DNA of 64,000 nucleotides from the NCBI RefSeq assembly GCF_000142905.1, contig NW_013657674.1:287472-351471 (forward strand). The letters run 5' to 3'. The notes beneath the pieces were generated by a model that saw only the letters and a program-made list of their open reading frames with translations, ran no database searches and was not told the DNA's origin. Positions 1 to 10,885 of this stretch are shown here, one piece after another. Source of the stretch: Thecamonas trahens ATCC 50062 (lineage: Eukaryota; Apusozoa; Apusomonadida; Apusomonadidae). Positions within the stretch are counted from its first letter, which is position 1. Every line of letters starts with the position of its first letter. A program made the translations under genes and the position numbers.

Positions 1-2183
1 ACGTCTCTGCTCCCGAAAAGTCCTCCACGGCCTTGTTGAGCGTCTGCGTCCAGAGCTGATGGACCTGGCTGCCTTTGAGCGGCTGCGCAGCAAGCGAGTC
101 GCGGCCATCGGCTAGGCGGACCAGAATCAGCTCCGCCAGCTGCGCTATGGCATCGCGCCATGCCTCAGACACGGCATCAACCGGAAGCGCCTCCAGTTTG
201 CGCTTGCTAGCATCGCGCATCGCTGCCCCGCCCAGCGGCGGGGAAGGCACGCGACCGAGAGCGACGCAAACGTGTTGTCGACGGCAGCCATCATCTCCGC
301 GAGCTCGGGTGCGCGCATGGCCTCGGCAATTTCGTCCGCCGCATCGACATCTTGCACGTCGCGGAGGCAGATGATGAGGTGCCCGAGCTTGCGCGCCGGG
401 CCCGAGCCCTGCAGTTGCTGGGCAGCGAGTGCAAGGTGGTGGACTTGGGTCAGCAAGTCGCGCGGAAGGTTCAACTTGGTGTGGAACAGGATGACCCGCG
501 AGACAAACATGACTGGAAGCATGATCTCTACATCCTGCTCGTGGGTCCGGTCGCATCCACCACGGCCCTCGACATCCATAAAGAGCACAGGAGTGTCAGA
601 GGTGGAAAGGTCGGCGACTGCCTCGTCCGTGATACTACTGTCCGCGTCACTGCTCGGCACAAAACCGGTCGCCACAGGACCGTCCAAGTCGACTCGGTCA
701 GAGCTGAGCTCAACAAACGCCCGCCGCAAGATTGGCGGCCAGAACATGTCTGCGCCCAGAGTGCAGTGTTTGAGATATCCACGACGGACATCAAACGGGT
801 AGAGAGGAAGGCAATCCGGCGGAAAGCCGAGTTCGTGCTCCGAGAGAAAGCGCACAAGCGCACGGACAAGATCCGATGCAAACCACGACTTGCCGCACCG
901 TGAGTCGCCCATCGACGAAATGATCTCAAGCATGCTGTCATAGAGAGCAAGGAGATCAAGGCCAGGTTCCATAACAATGTCCCCACCCTTGCGGGTGATG
1001 ACAGAGTGAACAGTGCCGTTGGGCCGGTCGTGACGGCGTCGCTGCTCCCGCTCCCAACCTCGGTCGCCGCCCCAGCATGCGCTCCATCCGCGGCTCCATC
1101 CGTCTCGCTCCGCGCGATGATCCGGGCAGTGGGCGGTGGCGGAGCCGATGGTCCGGCTACGTCCGACCCAATCGAGATCGTGTCATCGTCCGGAGTCGCA
1201 CCGAGGTTGGCAGAGAGGCGGGTGGCCCAGGTGTTGGCGGCAACAATGAGCTCGTCCATGGCGAGGCGCAGCTTGCGCGGGACCATGCGGACGGCATGCC
1301 ACTTGGCATCAAAGTCGTCAATGAGAGCGATGCCTCGCTCGACAGCCTCCAGCAGCGCCGGATCCGCTGGTGCGTCGGCCGGCGCTCCGCCCAGCCTATG
1401 CTGCTCTGCCACAAAGAACCGCCGCAGGAGTGCAATTGGCGTTGTTGACACCGGTGCCGGGAGCGCGTCAATGATGGAGCGCACGTTGTGGTGCGCAAGT
1501 CCGTCCTCCGGAATGTTCGGCGCGCAGACCTGTGCAAGCCGTACCATCACGCCCAATTGGTCGTCAGGAGGCGAGAACCGGACGTAGTCGTCGACCCGAG
1601 TGACCACGAACGAAAACGCGTCGTCAATGTTGCCACCAGGCACACGATTGTTGTCGTAAAAGTGGGCCCGGACTGCGTCAGCGATGACGGCCTCAGCCGT
1701 AGCGAGGTTGTCACGGTCGAGCGTCGCCGGCAACTCGAGGTACAATCGCGCCTCAGACCCTTCGGCCAGGATCGAGTGGAGACAGCTGCAAAAACGTCCA
1801 AAGACCAGCGCTTTGCGCGCCTCGTTGGCCGAGACTCCAATGAGGACCGGGAGGATCTCGATCTTGCCCGTTCCGGTGCCGACGAGCTCGCCAAGGCACG
1901 CGAGCTCGCGAATGCAGCTCAGGTCCATGCGGTTGTTGACAAAGCTCGGCGTTATCATGAGGACAACCACACCTCCGCGAGTGGCCAAGAGGGCATCAGC
2001 CTCGGAGTTTTGGGTGTCGACATCGCGATAGCCGACAGAGAGCCGGACAGGCGCGTTCGGCCGTGGCGTGCCGAGGTTGTTCGCCACTTGCGAGACAAGC
2101 GCAAAAGCCCAGTCGCCCACGCCCGGTTCAGGCTCGCCGCTATAGGTGAGCCAGACGTCAAACGCCGGGACAGTCGAGCTCAT
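1..2183 (-). CDS. TIR domain fused to guanylate-binding-protein-like GTPase (3' end beyond window)
   Basis: Residues 1-170 look like a TIR domain: a first strand FDVWLTYS, a box-2-like RDVDTQ, a core VVVLMITPSF, and a glutamate at residue 93 in the C-x-x-E-L position where TIR NADases carry the catalytic Glu. A linker of about 200 residues follows. Then comes a large-GTPase domain with P-loop GDSRCGKS (near residue 424), a DVEG G3 motif and an LRD G4 motif. The LRD form is typical of guanylate-binding proteins (GBP/atlastin type). The tail resembles the start of the GBP helical region and runs off the window. The frame moves by one base at the GGG run 1021-1023 and at the GGGG run 240-243; restoring one base at each gives continuous homology. 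The ATG at 2183 is the first in frame before the TIR domain. The gene is divergent from the TIR-NTPase-LRR gene. GTPase and TIR calls are good; an immune role is inference. Confidence 0.72.
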
Positions 2184-2858
2184 GACGACCCTGATACAAC
2201 AGAATGTAGAAAGGGTTGGAGCTGGCGGTCAAGACGAGACCCTACGTTGCTGTGGAACGCGAGAGAAGCGTGCAATGTTCCGCGAAAAAGGCAAGTCGCA
2301 AATGCGACAGGCGTTGAAGCGTTTTCTTTCTTCGACCTTTTTTGGGCTATCGAACCGGACCGTCTCGGTGTCCGGGGATGGCCGCGTGGGTGTCGTATCA
2401 GAGTAGGTACGAGCCTATGTGCAAGAAAAAGGAAGAAAAGGATAGACAAGGCGGTAGTGGGTGAGTGATGGTGTTGCTGTGCAGCGATGAGCTGGCTGAG
2501 AAGTCACACTTGCGCAAGGAACAAATTCGGGGTGAATGGGGCCAGAGTTCCTACGCCTGAAAATAAGCCTACGATTGGCGGCGACAACGCCAGCTTCTGG
2601 CCAACGGGCTGGCGTACTGATAGTCAAATCTGTCCTTGTCATGTAAGTGAACAAAGCTACGTACGCGAAAGAGTTCAGGTGCAGCGCCTGAGGATGCCGA
2701 GAGAAGCTTGGTACGACCAAAGCCGACCGCCTGCCATTTTTTTCGGCCCGAACTCGCATTTCGTTGCTCACACTATTTCTCCGCGACGTCACACCTGGCA
2801 CGAGCTTGTCACGGCCCCACAAGGAGGTGCCGGAGCAAAGCACTTGACTTCTGTATGC
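2184..2858. promoter_or_regulatory. Shared upstream region of two divergent TIR genes
   Basis: No convincing gene lies here, although the plus frame stays open upstream of 2859. The stretch separates the starts of two head-to-head TIR-domain genes, so it should hold both promoters. I see no recognisable promoter element. Confidence 0.4.
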
Positions 2859-5614
2859 ATGGCTGCGTCTAGTACCATTGCTGCAGTGGTGGCAGCTGCT
2901 GCTACTGCTGCTGCTGCTGCTGTGGCTACTACCCAGACGTTGACTGCTGCGCACGTCCCGACTCGGAGGCCTGGCACGTCCGAGTCTGGCGACTCATGGG
3001 ACATTTTCATCTGCCACGGCTCATGTGACAAGCGCATGGCGCGGAGTTTGTATCATCGACTGACGGCGATGGGCCTTCGGGTGTTTTTAGATGTGTACTC
3101 GCTTGACGGACGATACTGCGGGAATGAGGAGGCTCTGGCACGGATGGCGCGGTGCTCGACGGTGGTCATCGTTCTCGTCTCCAAGTATATGCTGGTGACG
3201 ACCTGGGCTGTGGCCGAGGCTGAAGCTGCTCTTGATCCTGCCTCACAGTGTGTGGTCCTGCCGGTGCTAGCCGATGCAGAGATGAGCCATATTGCGCTGC
3301 GAAGATGGATGGGGACTCCGGCTCCGGCAGGCGAACCACACTTTCTCATTCAGTACATGGATTCTGCGTTCTCAGCCCTCACCGAGAACGGCTCCGAGAA
3401 CATGGACAAGTGGGCAAAGGCCGACAAGGATGCACGGGTGGATCTAGTGCGACGGCTGCGGCAAATAGGTCTCGCTGCGTACAACACCCAAGACTACGTG
3501 CTCGACGATATACTCGACGATATTGCCGAGCGAGCGCGCACGCTGCACGCCGACGAGATGGCTGTGCGCGCGCGCCGGCTTGCACTGCAATCGCGCGATT
3601 GTGCGCCAGAGGACGTTGCTATGCGGCGGGCCGAGCTGGAACTCCGCGGCGTTGACCGCTATGTTGAGCCGCCAGACCTTGCCATCGCACTGGACAGGCT
3701 TGCGCCGGGAGGGCGGACCTTGGTCGTGTGCGGGCTTCCTGGCTCGGGTAAGTCTGAGCTGGCGCGAGCCATTGGACGTGCATCGCATAGTAACGTAGCA
3801 TGGATCCCGCCATACCCCGGCCAGTGCAACCTTGCGCTTTGCGATGCACTTGTCAACTACTTTGGCGTGGCGAGGAACATTTTCGACGACAACCTCTCGC
3901 TGGAGGCGCTTGGTGGCCGGCTGGCAGACAAGCTGGGCCGGACGACGGTTGCTATGTTGCTTATTTTTGATGGCGTTGACGATCCGACGCTGATCAACTG
4001 CCTGGCAGGTGTGGTGAGCGATACCTCGCACTCGGTGGTGGTCACGACAACGAGCGACTCGATGCCGGGCTCTGGTACGATCATGCTCCCGCTCGACGTG
4101 CTGCCGCATGTTACGGCAAGTGCGGTCTTCCGTGCGTACCTGCCGGAGCATCTGCAGAACTCTCCGTGCGTTGCTGCCGCGGCGGCGGTTGTCGTTGCAG
4201 ACACTCATGGACACGTGATGACGGTCCGGATGCAGGCGCAGACGATCCGCTCAGAGAGCGATCTGAAGGTGCTGGCGGCCGAGGCAACGCAGTCGGTGAC
4301 TATCCTGTCGCCTAGCCGGCGGCGAGAGCTTGTTTGCAGCAAGCTTTTTGCGCACATCAACATTATTTTGTGCGCCATCCGGACCTACTGCCGCTCTACT
4401 GCACGCTCGGCGTGTTTGCCAGTGGCCGACCGATCTTGTTTGCGCACCTGAAGATCCTGCACTCGATTGTTGATACGCAGCTTGCGCTGGTTGAAAAGCT
4501 CAGAGCACTGGCGCAGCTGGGTCTAGTTGCTCTCGATGACATCGAGGTACCGGCGATAGTCACGCTACACTCGCTGCAGAGCGCATGGCTCGCGGAGCGG
4601 CTGACGATGCATCCAAGGTGGTCGAGATACATGCGGGTTCTCGTGTTTTGCCTTGCCGCTCCGCGATTCCTCACCTCTGTGGACCTGATCGATGGAGCGG
4701 TGGTGGCGCTGAACCATGACTGCAGCGCCTTGGCTGATCTAGAGGTTGAGCCCTCAGCTGCAGCCAGTGTGGTCCGGTTTGCGCACGCTATGCTTGCCGA
4801 CGTCGCGGCACCGCACATGGTAGATGACGCACTGCTGAGCGCGCTCACTGAGCTAGCGGCGGAGGCAGCGTGTGGTGGAGCTGACATTGGCGCGATTGCA
4901 GGCGAACTTGTCCTCCCACACGCCAGCGCAGTGACAGATGCCGGTCTCAAGTGCGACGCGCTGCGAGAGCCTGCGTTTTCCAACCTCGTCTCGGTTTGCC
5001 TCGCCGGATGCGTTCAGATCACCAACGAGGGCGTCCGAGTGTTGATCCAGCGAGCTGCAAAGCAGCTGAACTCGCTTGACCTGGCTGGCTGTGTCGAGAT
5101 TTCAGACGATCTTGCCTTAGTGCTGGCGGGTGTGTTCAAGCAGCTGGAGACGTTGTCGGTGGCGCGTTGCCCGCGAATCACAGACAAGCTCTTCAACACT
5201 CTGTCCCATGTCCAGATCTGGGTTTCGCTGACATCGCTAGATGTCTCTGGCTGTGGCGTCGGCGTCGGTGCGCTGGAGTTTGTGCTCAGGGACCAACATG
5301 CGCCGCTTGTTGAGCTGTACGTCAGCGAGTGCCCAGGCATTGATACGCAAGCGGTCGATGTGGTAGCGCGGTACGGGCATTTGCTCTCACGTCTCGACGT
5401 CTCGTACTGCGGCGGAATTACGCTTGCCGATCTTCTCCCTGTCCTTGCCAACTTCTCTGCTGCCAGCGAGAGTGGCGATGAGCACGGAAAACCATGTCGA
5501 GTGTGGGTCCTGGGTCTGGCCGAGGGCATGGATGGTAGCGAAGCCGAGGCGGTATATCGGAAGTATGGCGCCATCCTCGAGTTTACCAGCCGCTGCAAGT
5601 ACCACCACAGGTAA
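2859..5614 (+). CDS. TIR - NB-ARC-like NTPase - leucine-rich repeat protein (NLR architecture)
   Basis: The protein is about 918 residues once one base is restored in the T-run 4345-4349. After an alanine-rich leader it has a TIR domain (about residues 45-170): WDIFICHGS, FLDVYSLDG, and W-A-V-A-E with the putative catalytic Glu at 120. An NTPase follows with Walker A GLPGSGKS (near 291), Walker B LLIFDGVDD (near 366) and a VVVTTTSD segment at the sensor position, as in NB-ARC/STAND ATPases. A winged-helix-like stretch (LLPLYCTLGVF) lies just past the frame shift. The C-terminus (about 700-900) is cysteine-type LRRs of the C-x-x-IT/SD kind seen in AMN1 and F-box proteins. No MHD motif was found. 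ATG 2859 is chosen because the reading frame upstream lacks domain character. The layout equals a plant TNL, but the LRR class differs. Function in recognition or cell death is inference. Confidence 0.75.
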
Positions 5615-5680
5615 TCGAGCTTGGCTCTGACCAGGCACGTCATGCACCTTTAAACATACTGGAATCTTTGTTGGTGTGAG

Positions 5681-5703
5681 CTCCAACAAGGTGGTTGTTG
5701 GAG
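5681..5703. repeat. Intergenic inverted repeat (9-bp stem)
   Basis: CTCCAACAA and TTGTTGGAG are perfect inverted copies around a GGTGG loop, and GTGAGCTCCA occurs twice across the same stretch. It lies just after the NLR-like gene and could act as a 3'-end hairpin. Its role is unknown. Confidence 0.45.
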
Positions 5704-5898
5704 TGAGCTCCAGCGAGAGCGTGAGCGGCGCGAAACAAAGTTTGCTGGCACGTGCAGCCGAGCTGCTCACACGCTTCCACACGGTCACTCCCGCAACCCA
5801 CGTCGTCTGCATCTGGAACATTACTCGTCTTCCCCCACCCCACAACTGATCTTGCAGTTGGTGCGGAGAAGGGGAAGACAGTGTGGGCCGAGTTGAAC

Positions 5899-8800
5899 AT
5901 GGACTGGGCTCAGCGGTTGTATGCGGCGGCCGACGGGGAGGCCGAGGCGGACAGAGCCGTGTCCAGAGCGCTGGAAGAGGCGGCGGATATCGAGGCACGG
6001 AAGCTGGGCATGAGCTTCGAGGAGAGCAGTGACAACGACGATGGATCCGTGGCGAGCGGATCCGAACTGGGCATGGACGAGGCGCTGTCGGTGGCTGCGG
6101 CGCGCCAGTTGTTCGCCTCTGGCCGCGGGTGGAAGACGACCCGCGCGCTGGCTGTCCGGACAGGCAGCGAGTCTATCCGCGAGACTGTTGTCCGCAGAGT
6201 TGCGGGCTTTCCGTTTGTAGTCGACGATCTGCTGCTCCGTGCGCTAAATGGTGTCCGCGGAGCCGTCGTCGTCCCCGGCATGGGCCGGGCGTCGTTTGTC
6301 CACTTTTGGGACTCGGACCGGCTCGTGGGCCTCAGCGTGTGTCTCTTCTGGTACGTCTTTGTGGCCTACTTTCAGCTCATGAGCTACCGCTCGCAGCATC
6401 CAGCACATGAGGCCGACAAAGTGACCCATGAACATCCGCTGATGAAGGCTCTGGCAAAGAACGCCGGCGCCGCGTGGGTCCGCTTCATGAGCGACGCCAT
6501 CGAGATCCGCCCGGCCACCGTGTCGGGAAACCGCGGCTTGTCGTCGCTCTTCCGCTCCTCATTCCTCCGCTACGGACCGTACGTGCTCGCCGAGGCCGTC
6601 TTTCTTTCGTTTGCACCTGCTTTTGGCGGCGAGACGACGCCCTCGGTCGTCTTCGATGCCCGTCTCCGCAACGTCACCTGGCGGCTCATTCCCGAGCTTC
6701 TGATGGGCGTCCGCATCACCCGTCCTCTTGTCTCTGAGATGCAAGTCAAGCTCTTCCCGCACTCGCATGCCAAAGCGCCGGCGTCACTGGCTCGGACAGT
6801 CTCGCACTCGCGGTCACAGACCCGCTCGCGTTCGCGATCTCGCTCGCAATCTCGCTCGCGTTCGATCTCGCGCTCCATGTCGCGCTCTATGACACAGCTC
6901 GGCTCGCCGCCGAGCTCAAGTCAGCCCCGAGCTCGCCGCGGCTCATGGCTTGCGCCACGGGTCCACTCGAGCCCAAACCTGTCGCCGACAACCGCAAAGT
7001 GCCGGCCAGCATCGTCCGCACCGCGCACTCACTCGCGGCCTTTATCGCGCTCGGATGCGCGACCGTCGTCGCTGCCCAAGCGGCGTCCAGGCTCGACTTC
7101 TCGCCATCGCCGCCGCTCTGGCCGAAGCCGTGGTCGCAACTCTGCTCCCCGCTCTGTCTCGCGCGCAAAGCATGGGCAAGACCGCGGGCCGCGGCAACTA
7201 GCCGGGACTCGTCCGTCCAAGACTGGCGCGCCCAAGGCCTCGACATGGGAGACACTCTGGGCGCTGCACCCCGCGTCGTCAGACGACTCGTCGTGGGCTG
7301 ATGCCTCTAGTAACGAGACTGTCTCGCACTCGGGCTCAATGTCGCCGTCTCCGCCGTGGACGCCTGTCAATGGTGCCTTTCCGGACGACGCCATCTCGAC
7401 AGCCTCGACTGAAGCCTCTGACAACGATGGCAAGCCGTGGCACGACCCAGAGCTTCTGGGCGCGGGCAACCGCCCGACGGTGCTGGACGAGCTGGGTTTT
7501 GACTACAAGGGCGTGATGGACAAGATGCATGAGATGTATGGGCGAGCCGCCAACGAGCTTGCCCACGGCGAGGCCATGCTAGAGGTGGCGCGGCTGGCAT
7601 CATCGACTGAGTTGCAGCCGTCGCCACAAGCGCATCCGCCTTCGCCTCCGAGCACCACACGGACGTTTCTGACGGGCACACCCGGGCGTACGCCGCGACG
7701 CACGACTGCACTTGCGTCGCAGCGGTCGACTGTCGCATTGGTGACACAGATGGAGAGCCACTCGACCCTGTTCTCAGCGCCGACCATCAGTATGGCGATG
7801 TCACCATCAACCGCCTCGGCTGGCGGCCTTACATCGCGGTCAGGCTGGTCCGACGCACTTGACGAAACAACCGCAGTAAGCTCTTTAGGCGAGGCCGTGG
7901 GTGGTGCGAGGCCGTCAACAGCCGGTCTAGTTCCGCGCGGAGTCATTATGGGACCTTCGGGCGTCCAATATGTCATCGGCGATGAGGAAGCTCTCCTACT
8001 CGACGAGATGGGCGTTCACCGTGGAATTGACGATCTCACCAACGCCTCGCTGGCCTCCGGCATCGAGCGAACGCCGCTCCCGCGCCACCGCATGCGTGAC
8101 CTGGCGCGAGTGAGCCAGCCGAGCCGCGAGCAGCGGCTCGAGTTCCCAGCATACAAGGTGACGCCTGGCATGGAGACGGCGGCCGAGGCCGTGGGTGAGG
8201 TTTTTCTTCCCGGTCGGCGGACGCCTCTCATCCGAAGGACCATCGAGGCCGAGCCTGTTGTGCTCGACCCGTTTGCGGTCCGTGGACACGGCGCAGCGGT
8301 CCGGTTCTCGGTCGAGCTTGCGTCGCGGTCGGCGACGCTCGACGCCGGCTACTACTCCAAACAGGTCGACGAGCTATCACTGCGGTACGATGCGGCCGCG
8401 GAGGCGTTTGCGGCGGCAGACTCTGCCGCCGATCGGTCGCTTCTGCACCTTCGGGTGGCGTCGTCGCAGCACCTGGCGCTAGCTGAAGCCGAGGCTGAGG
8501 CGGTGCTGAGTGAGAAAAACGCCCGCAAGCGTGAGGCTGCGCTTGCAGAGGCCGCCTCGCTTTCACGTGCGACACGGGTCTCGCGCGCTGTCGTCGCCGC
8601 CGAGCACGACCAGCTGGTCAAAGAGCTTGCCGTGGCCAGCGGCGTTGGCGACAACAGCGAGCCATCTGACGGCGGGCGCGGCCTGAGACAACAACGTGCA
8701 ACCCGCGCGTCACTCCGTGCTCTCCGCAGCCGTCTTGCTCTCGAACGCGTCGCCGCCGTCGACGATGCCGTCCGCACCTCGGACAACCCGCTCGGCGTCG

Positions 8801-8958
8801 TGGTCGGTGAGATCGACACCACCGTCGACCTCCTTGTCGGCTCCATGGCGACCGAGGTTGAGCGCGCCACTACTATCAAGTCCAAAGCCGAAGCCTTTGC
8901 TCGTACCACTCGCCCCGCCTCGGTTCCCGAAGGCGTCGCCGAACGGGTCTACGTGTAG
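5899..8958 (+). CDS. FAM227-like protein with internal RS repeat and C-terminal coiled coil
   Basis: The protein is about 1,019 residues from ATG 5899; an in-frame ATG at 5752 would add 49 residues that look like leader sequence. Residues about 136-280 resemble the FAM227 domain: an aromatic LFWYVFVAYF block, then FRSSFLRYGPYVLAEAVFLSF, and a closing segment ending in GVR. Family function is poorly known, with links to cilia in animals. Residues about 298-332 are an arginine/serine dipeptide run. The middle is Ser/Thr/Pro-rich and probably disordered. From about residue 800 an alanine/glutamate-rich helical segment looks like coiled coil. No intron is needed. The FAM227 assignment comes from pattern memory. 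Confidence 0.6.
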   Translation: MDWAQRLYAAADGEAEADRAVSRALEEAADIEARKLGMSFEESSDNDDGSVASGSELGMDEALSVAAARQLFASGRGWKTTRALAVRTGSESIRETVVRRVAGFPFVVDDLLLRALNGVRGAVVVPGMGRASFVHFWDSDRLVGLSVCLFWYVFVAYFQLMSYRSQHPAHEADKVTHEHPLMKALAKNAGAAWVRFMSDAIEIRPATVSGNRGLSSLFRSSFLRYGPYVLAEAVFLSFAPAFGGETTPSVVFDARLRNVTWRLIPELLMGVRITRPLVSEMQVKLFPHSHAKAPASLARTVSHSRSQTRSRSRSRSQSRSRSISRSMSRSMTQLGSPPSSSQPRARRGSWLAPRVHSSPNLSPTTAKCRPASSAPRTHSRPLSRSDARPSSLPKRRPGSTSRHRRRSGRSRGRNSAPRSVSRAKHGQDRGPRQLAGTRPSKTGAPKASTWETLWALHPASSDDSSWADASSNETVSHSGSMSPSPPWTPVNGAFPDDAISTASTEASDNDGKPWHDPELLGAGNRPTVLDELGFDYKGVMDKMHEMYGRAANELAHGEAMLEVARLASSTELQPSPQAHPPSPPSTTRTFLTGTPGRTPRRTTALASQRSTVALVTQMESHSTLFSAPTISMAMSPSTASAGGLTSRSGWSDALDETTAVSSLGEAVGGARPSTAGLVPRGVIMGPSGVQYVIGDEEALLLDEMGVHRGIDDLTNASLASGIERTPLPRHRMRDLARVSQPSREQRLEFPAYKVTPGMETAAEAVGEVFLPGRRTPLIRRTIEAEPVVLDPFAVRGHGAAVRFSVELASRSATLDAGYYSKQVDELSLRYDAAAEAFAAADSAADRSLLHLRVASSQHLALAEAEAEAVLSEKNARKREAALAEAASLSRATRVSRAVVAAEHDQLVKELAVASGVGDNSEPSDGGRGLRQQRATRASLRALRSRLALERVAAVDDAVRTSDNPLGVVVGEIDTTVDLLVGSMATEVERATTIKSKAEAFARTTRPASVPEGVAERVYV

Positions 8959-9222
8959 TAGGCGCCCTCGGACGACAGCTTCCACGCCGGCTCTGTCCAT
9001 GATCAACATGACGCACTCCCGCACCACTACATCGCAGTCCAATCATAGTCCAACCTAACCCAGCGTGGATGGCGCTGCATTACAAATGCAACCGCTTTGA
9101 CTAATGGACCCCCCGCCGACGCCGTCGTCGACTGGCCGCGGCAGCCACCGGCATCCAGTTACTGGCCACCACCGCACTCGCACCTGGCTCTCCTGCCCTC
9201 TCCCCCCCCCCATAACGGTACC

Positions 9223-10846
9223 ATGGAGCTCCCGGGTAACTTCCGGTCTGGCTACCGAAGCTCATCAGTAGTGCCCGAGTACTTTCGACGGATGATCAAG
9301 CCCAAGCAAATGGACTTTGAGTATGCCATGTGGCAGATGTTCCATCTCTGTGTTGCTCCACGTAAGGTGTACGTGACGAATGAGGAAGAGGCCGGGCGAG
9401 GGGGGGGGGGGGGGGAAGGGGGGAAGGTACTGGTACAGCAGCACACATGCACACACACATGCACACATACACACACACACATGCACATGCACACACACAC
9501 ACACACACACACATTGTCCCCTCCTCCCCCTCCCGCCACTCTGCCTCCCCGCCCGCCACTGCACAGAAGCCGACGCCCACTCACACTCCCTCCCTCCTCC
9601 TCCCCCTCCCCCTCCTCTTCCACAGCTTCCGCAACATGGTTTATCACAAACGTAGGCTCCCACCTTTCCCCCCTCCCTCCTCCTCCTCTCCCTCCTCCCT
9701 CCATNNNNNNNNNNNNNNNNNNNNNNNNNNNNNNNNNNNNNNNNNNNNNNNNNNNNNNNNNNNNNNNNNNNNNNNNNNNNNNNNNNNNNNNNNNNNNNNN
9801 NNNNNNNNNNNNNNNNNNNNNNNNNNNNNNNNNNNNNNNNNNNNNNNNNNNNNNNNNNNNNNNNNNNNNNNNNNNNNNNNNNNNNNNNNNNNNNNNNNNN
9901 NNNNNNNNNNNNNNNNNNNNNNNNNNNNNNNNNNNNNNNNNNNNNNNNNNNNNNNNNNNNNNNNNNNNNNNNNNNNNNNNNNNNNNNNNNNNNNNNNNNN
10001 NNNNNNNNNNNNNNNNNNNNNNNNNNNNNNNNNNNNNNNNNNNNNNNNNNNNNNNNNNNNNNNNNNNNNNNNNNNNNNNNNNNNNNNNNNNNNNNNNNNN
10101 NNNNNNNTCCCCCTCCCTCCTCCTCCTCCCTCCTCCTCCTCCTCCCTCCTCCCCCCCCCCCCCCCGCCCAACTCACTCTCCTCGCAGACGCCTCGGACCA
10201 CTGGGCGCGCGACGACCCGGCGTTTGTGGTGGTCTCGGTCGCGTTCTTGACCATCGCCTCGCTGGCGTACGGCATCGCGTTCCGGGCATCGCTCTGGGCG
10301 GTGCTCAAGCTGTTGCTGTGGTCGGTCTTTGTCGACTTTGTGGCTGTCGGCATGCTCGTCGCTACCGTTGGCTGGTGGGTGGCCAACACCTTTCTCCGCT
10401 CCGATGATGGCGCCTCGCTCGAGGCGGCGTCCAACGAGCGCCTTACATCGCTCACCCTGGGAGCCGACCCACTGTACGGCGAGTTCCCGGGCGGGTCGGG
10501 CCCGCCGCCAGCGATGCGATCGCCCAAGGTCGAGTGGCTCTATGCCTTTGACATCCACTGCAACGCGTTCTTCCCGCTCTTTGTCGTCCTCTACGTCGTC
10601 CAGTTTGCGCTCCTCTTCCTCATCCTCTCCAACTCGATCGTGGCGCCGCTGGTCTCCAACGCCCTCTACGTCATTGCCACACTCTTCTACTACTACATCA
10701 CTTTCCTCGGCTATTCGGAGCTCTCGTTCCTCTCGCGGACCAACGTCTTTCTCTATCCGGCTGTCGTCTTTGTCATTCTGTTTACCATCCTCACCCTGCT
10801 GCAGTACAACATCTCGGCGGCCGTCTTCTCGTTCTACTTTGCGTAG
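9223..10846 (+). CDS. UNC50: UNC50 family Golgi membrane protein, three exons
   Basis: UNC50/GMH1 proteins are multi-pass Golgi membrane proteins involved in ARF-GEF recruitment and receptor trafficking. Exon 1 (9223-9368) encodes QMDFEYAMWQM, a family hallmark, and ends at a GTACGT donor. Exon 2 (9626-9651) is only 26 bases, encoding most of FRNMVYHK. Exon 3 (10188-10846) opens with the conserved WARDDPAF and carries the rest, including AFDIHCNAFFPL and TFLGYSELSFL. The joined protein is 276 residues, near the usual 260. Phases match at both junctions. Intron 1 holds a CA repeat and a G-run; intron 2 holds the assembly gap. ATG 9223 has an ACC context and sits just before the conserved region. 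Confidence 0.9.
9441..9513. repeat. CA dinucleotide microsatellite in UNC50 intron 1
   Basis: Interrupted CA repeat with occasional ATGC units, wholly inside the first intron of the UNC50 gene. It creates spurious reading frames on both strands. Confidence 0.9.
9705..10107. other. Assembly gap of 403 Ns inside UNC50 intron 2
   Basis: A run of Ns flanked on both sides by CT-rich low-complexity sequence, so the gap probably falls in a long pyrimidine tract. True length is unknown. It does not interrupt coding sequence in the model given. Confidence 0.98.
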
Positions 10847-10885
10847 TACGTCGGGCGGCTCTGGACTGACAATGAACAGAGAGCC

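Noticed and set aside
9441-9513. CRISPR-like or other regular array
   Set aside because: A plain CA dinucleotide repeat without spacer structure, in a eukaryotic intron.
9097-10527. Long open frames running across the N gap
   Set aside because: Unknown bases and CT/CA low-complexity keep the frames open. The UNC50 exon model explains the coding parts.
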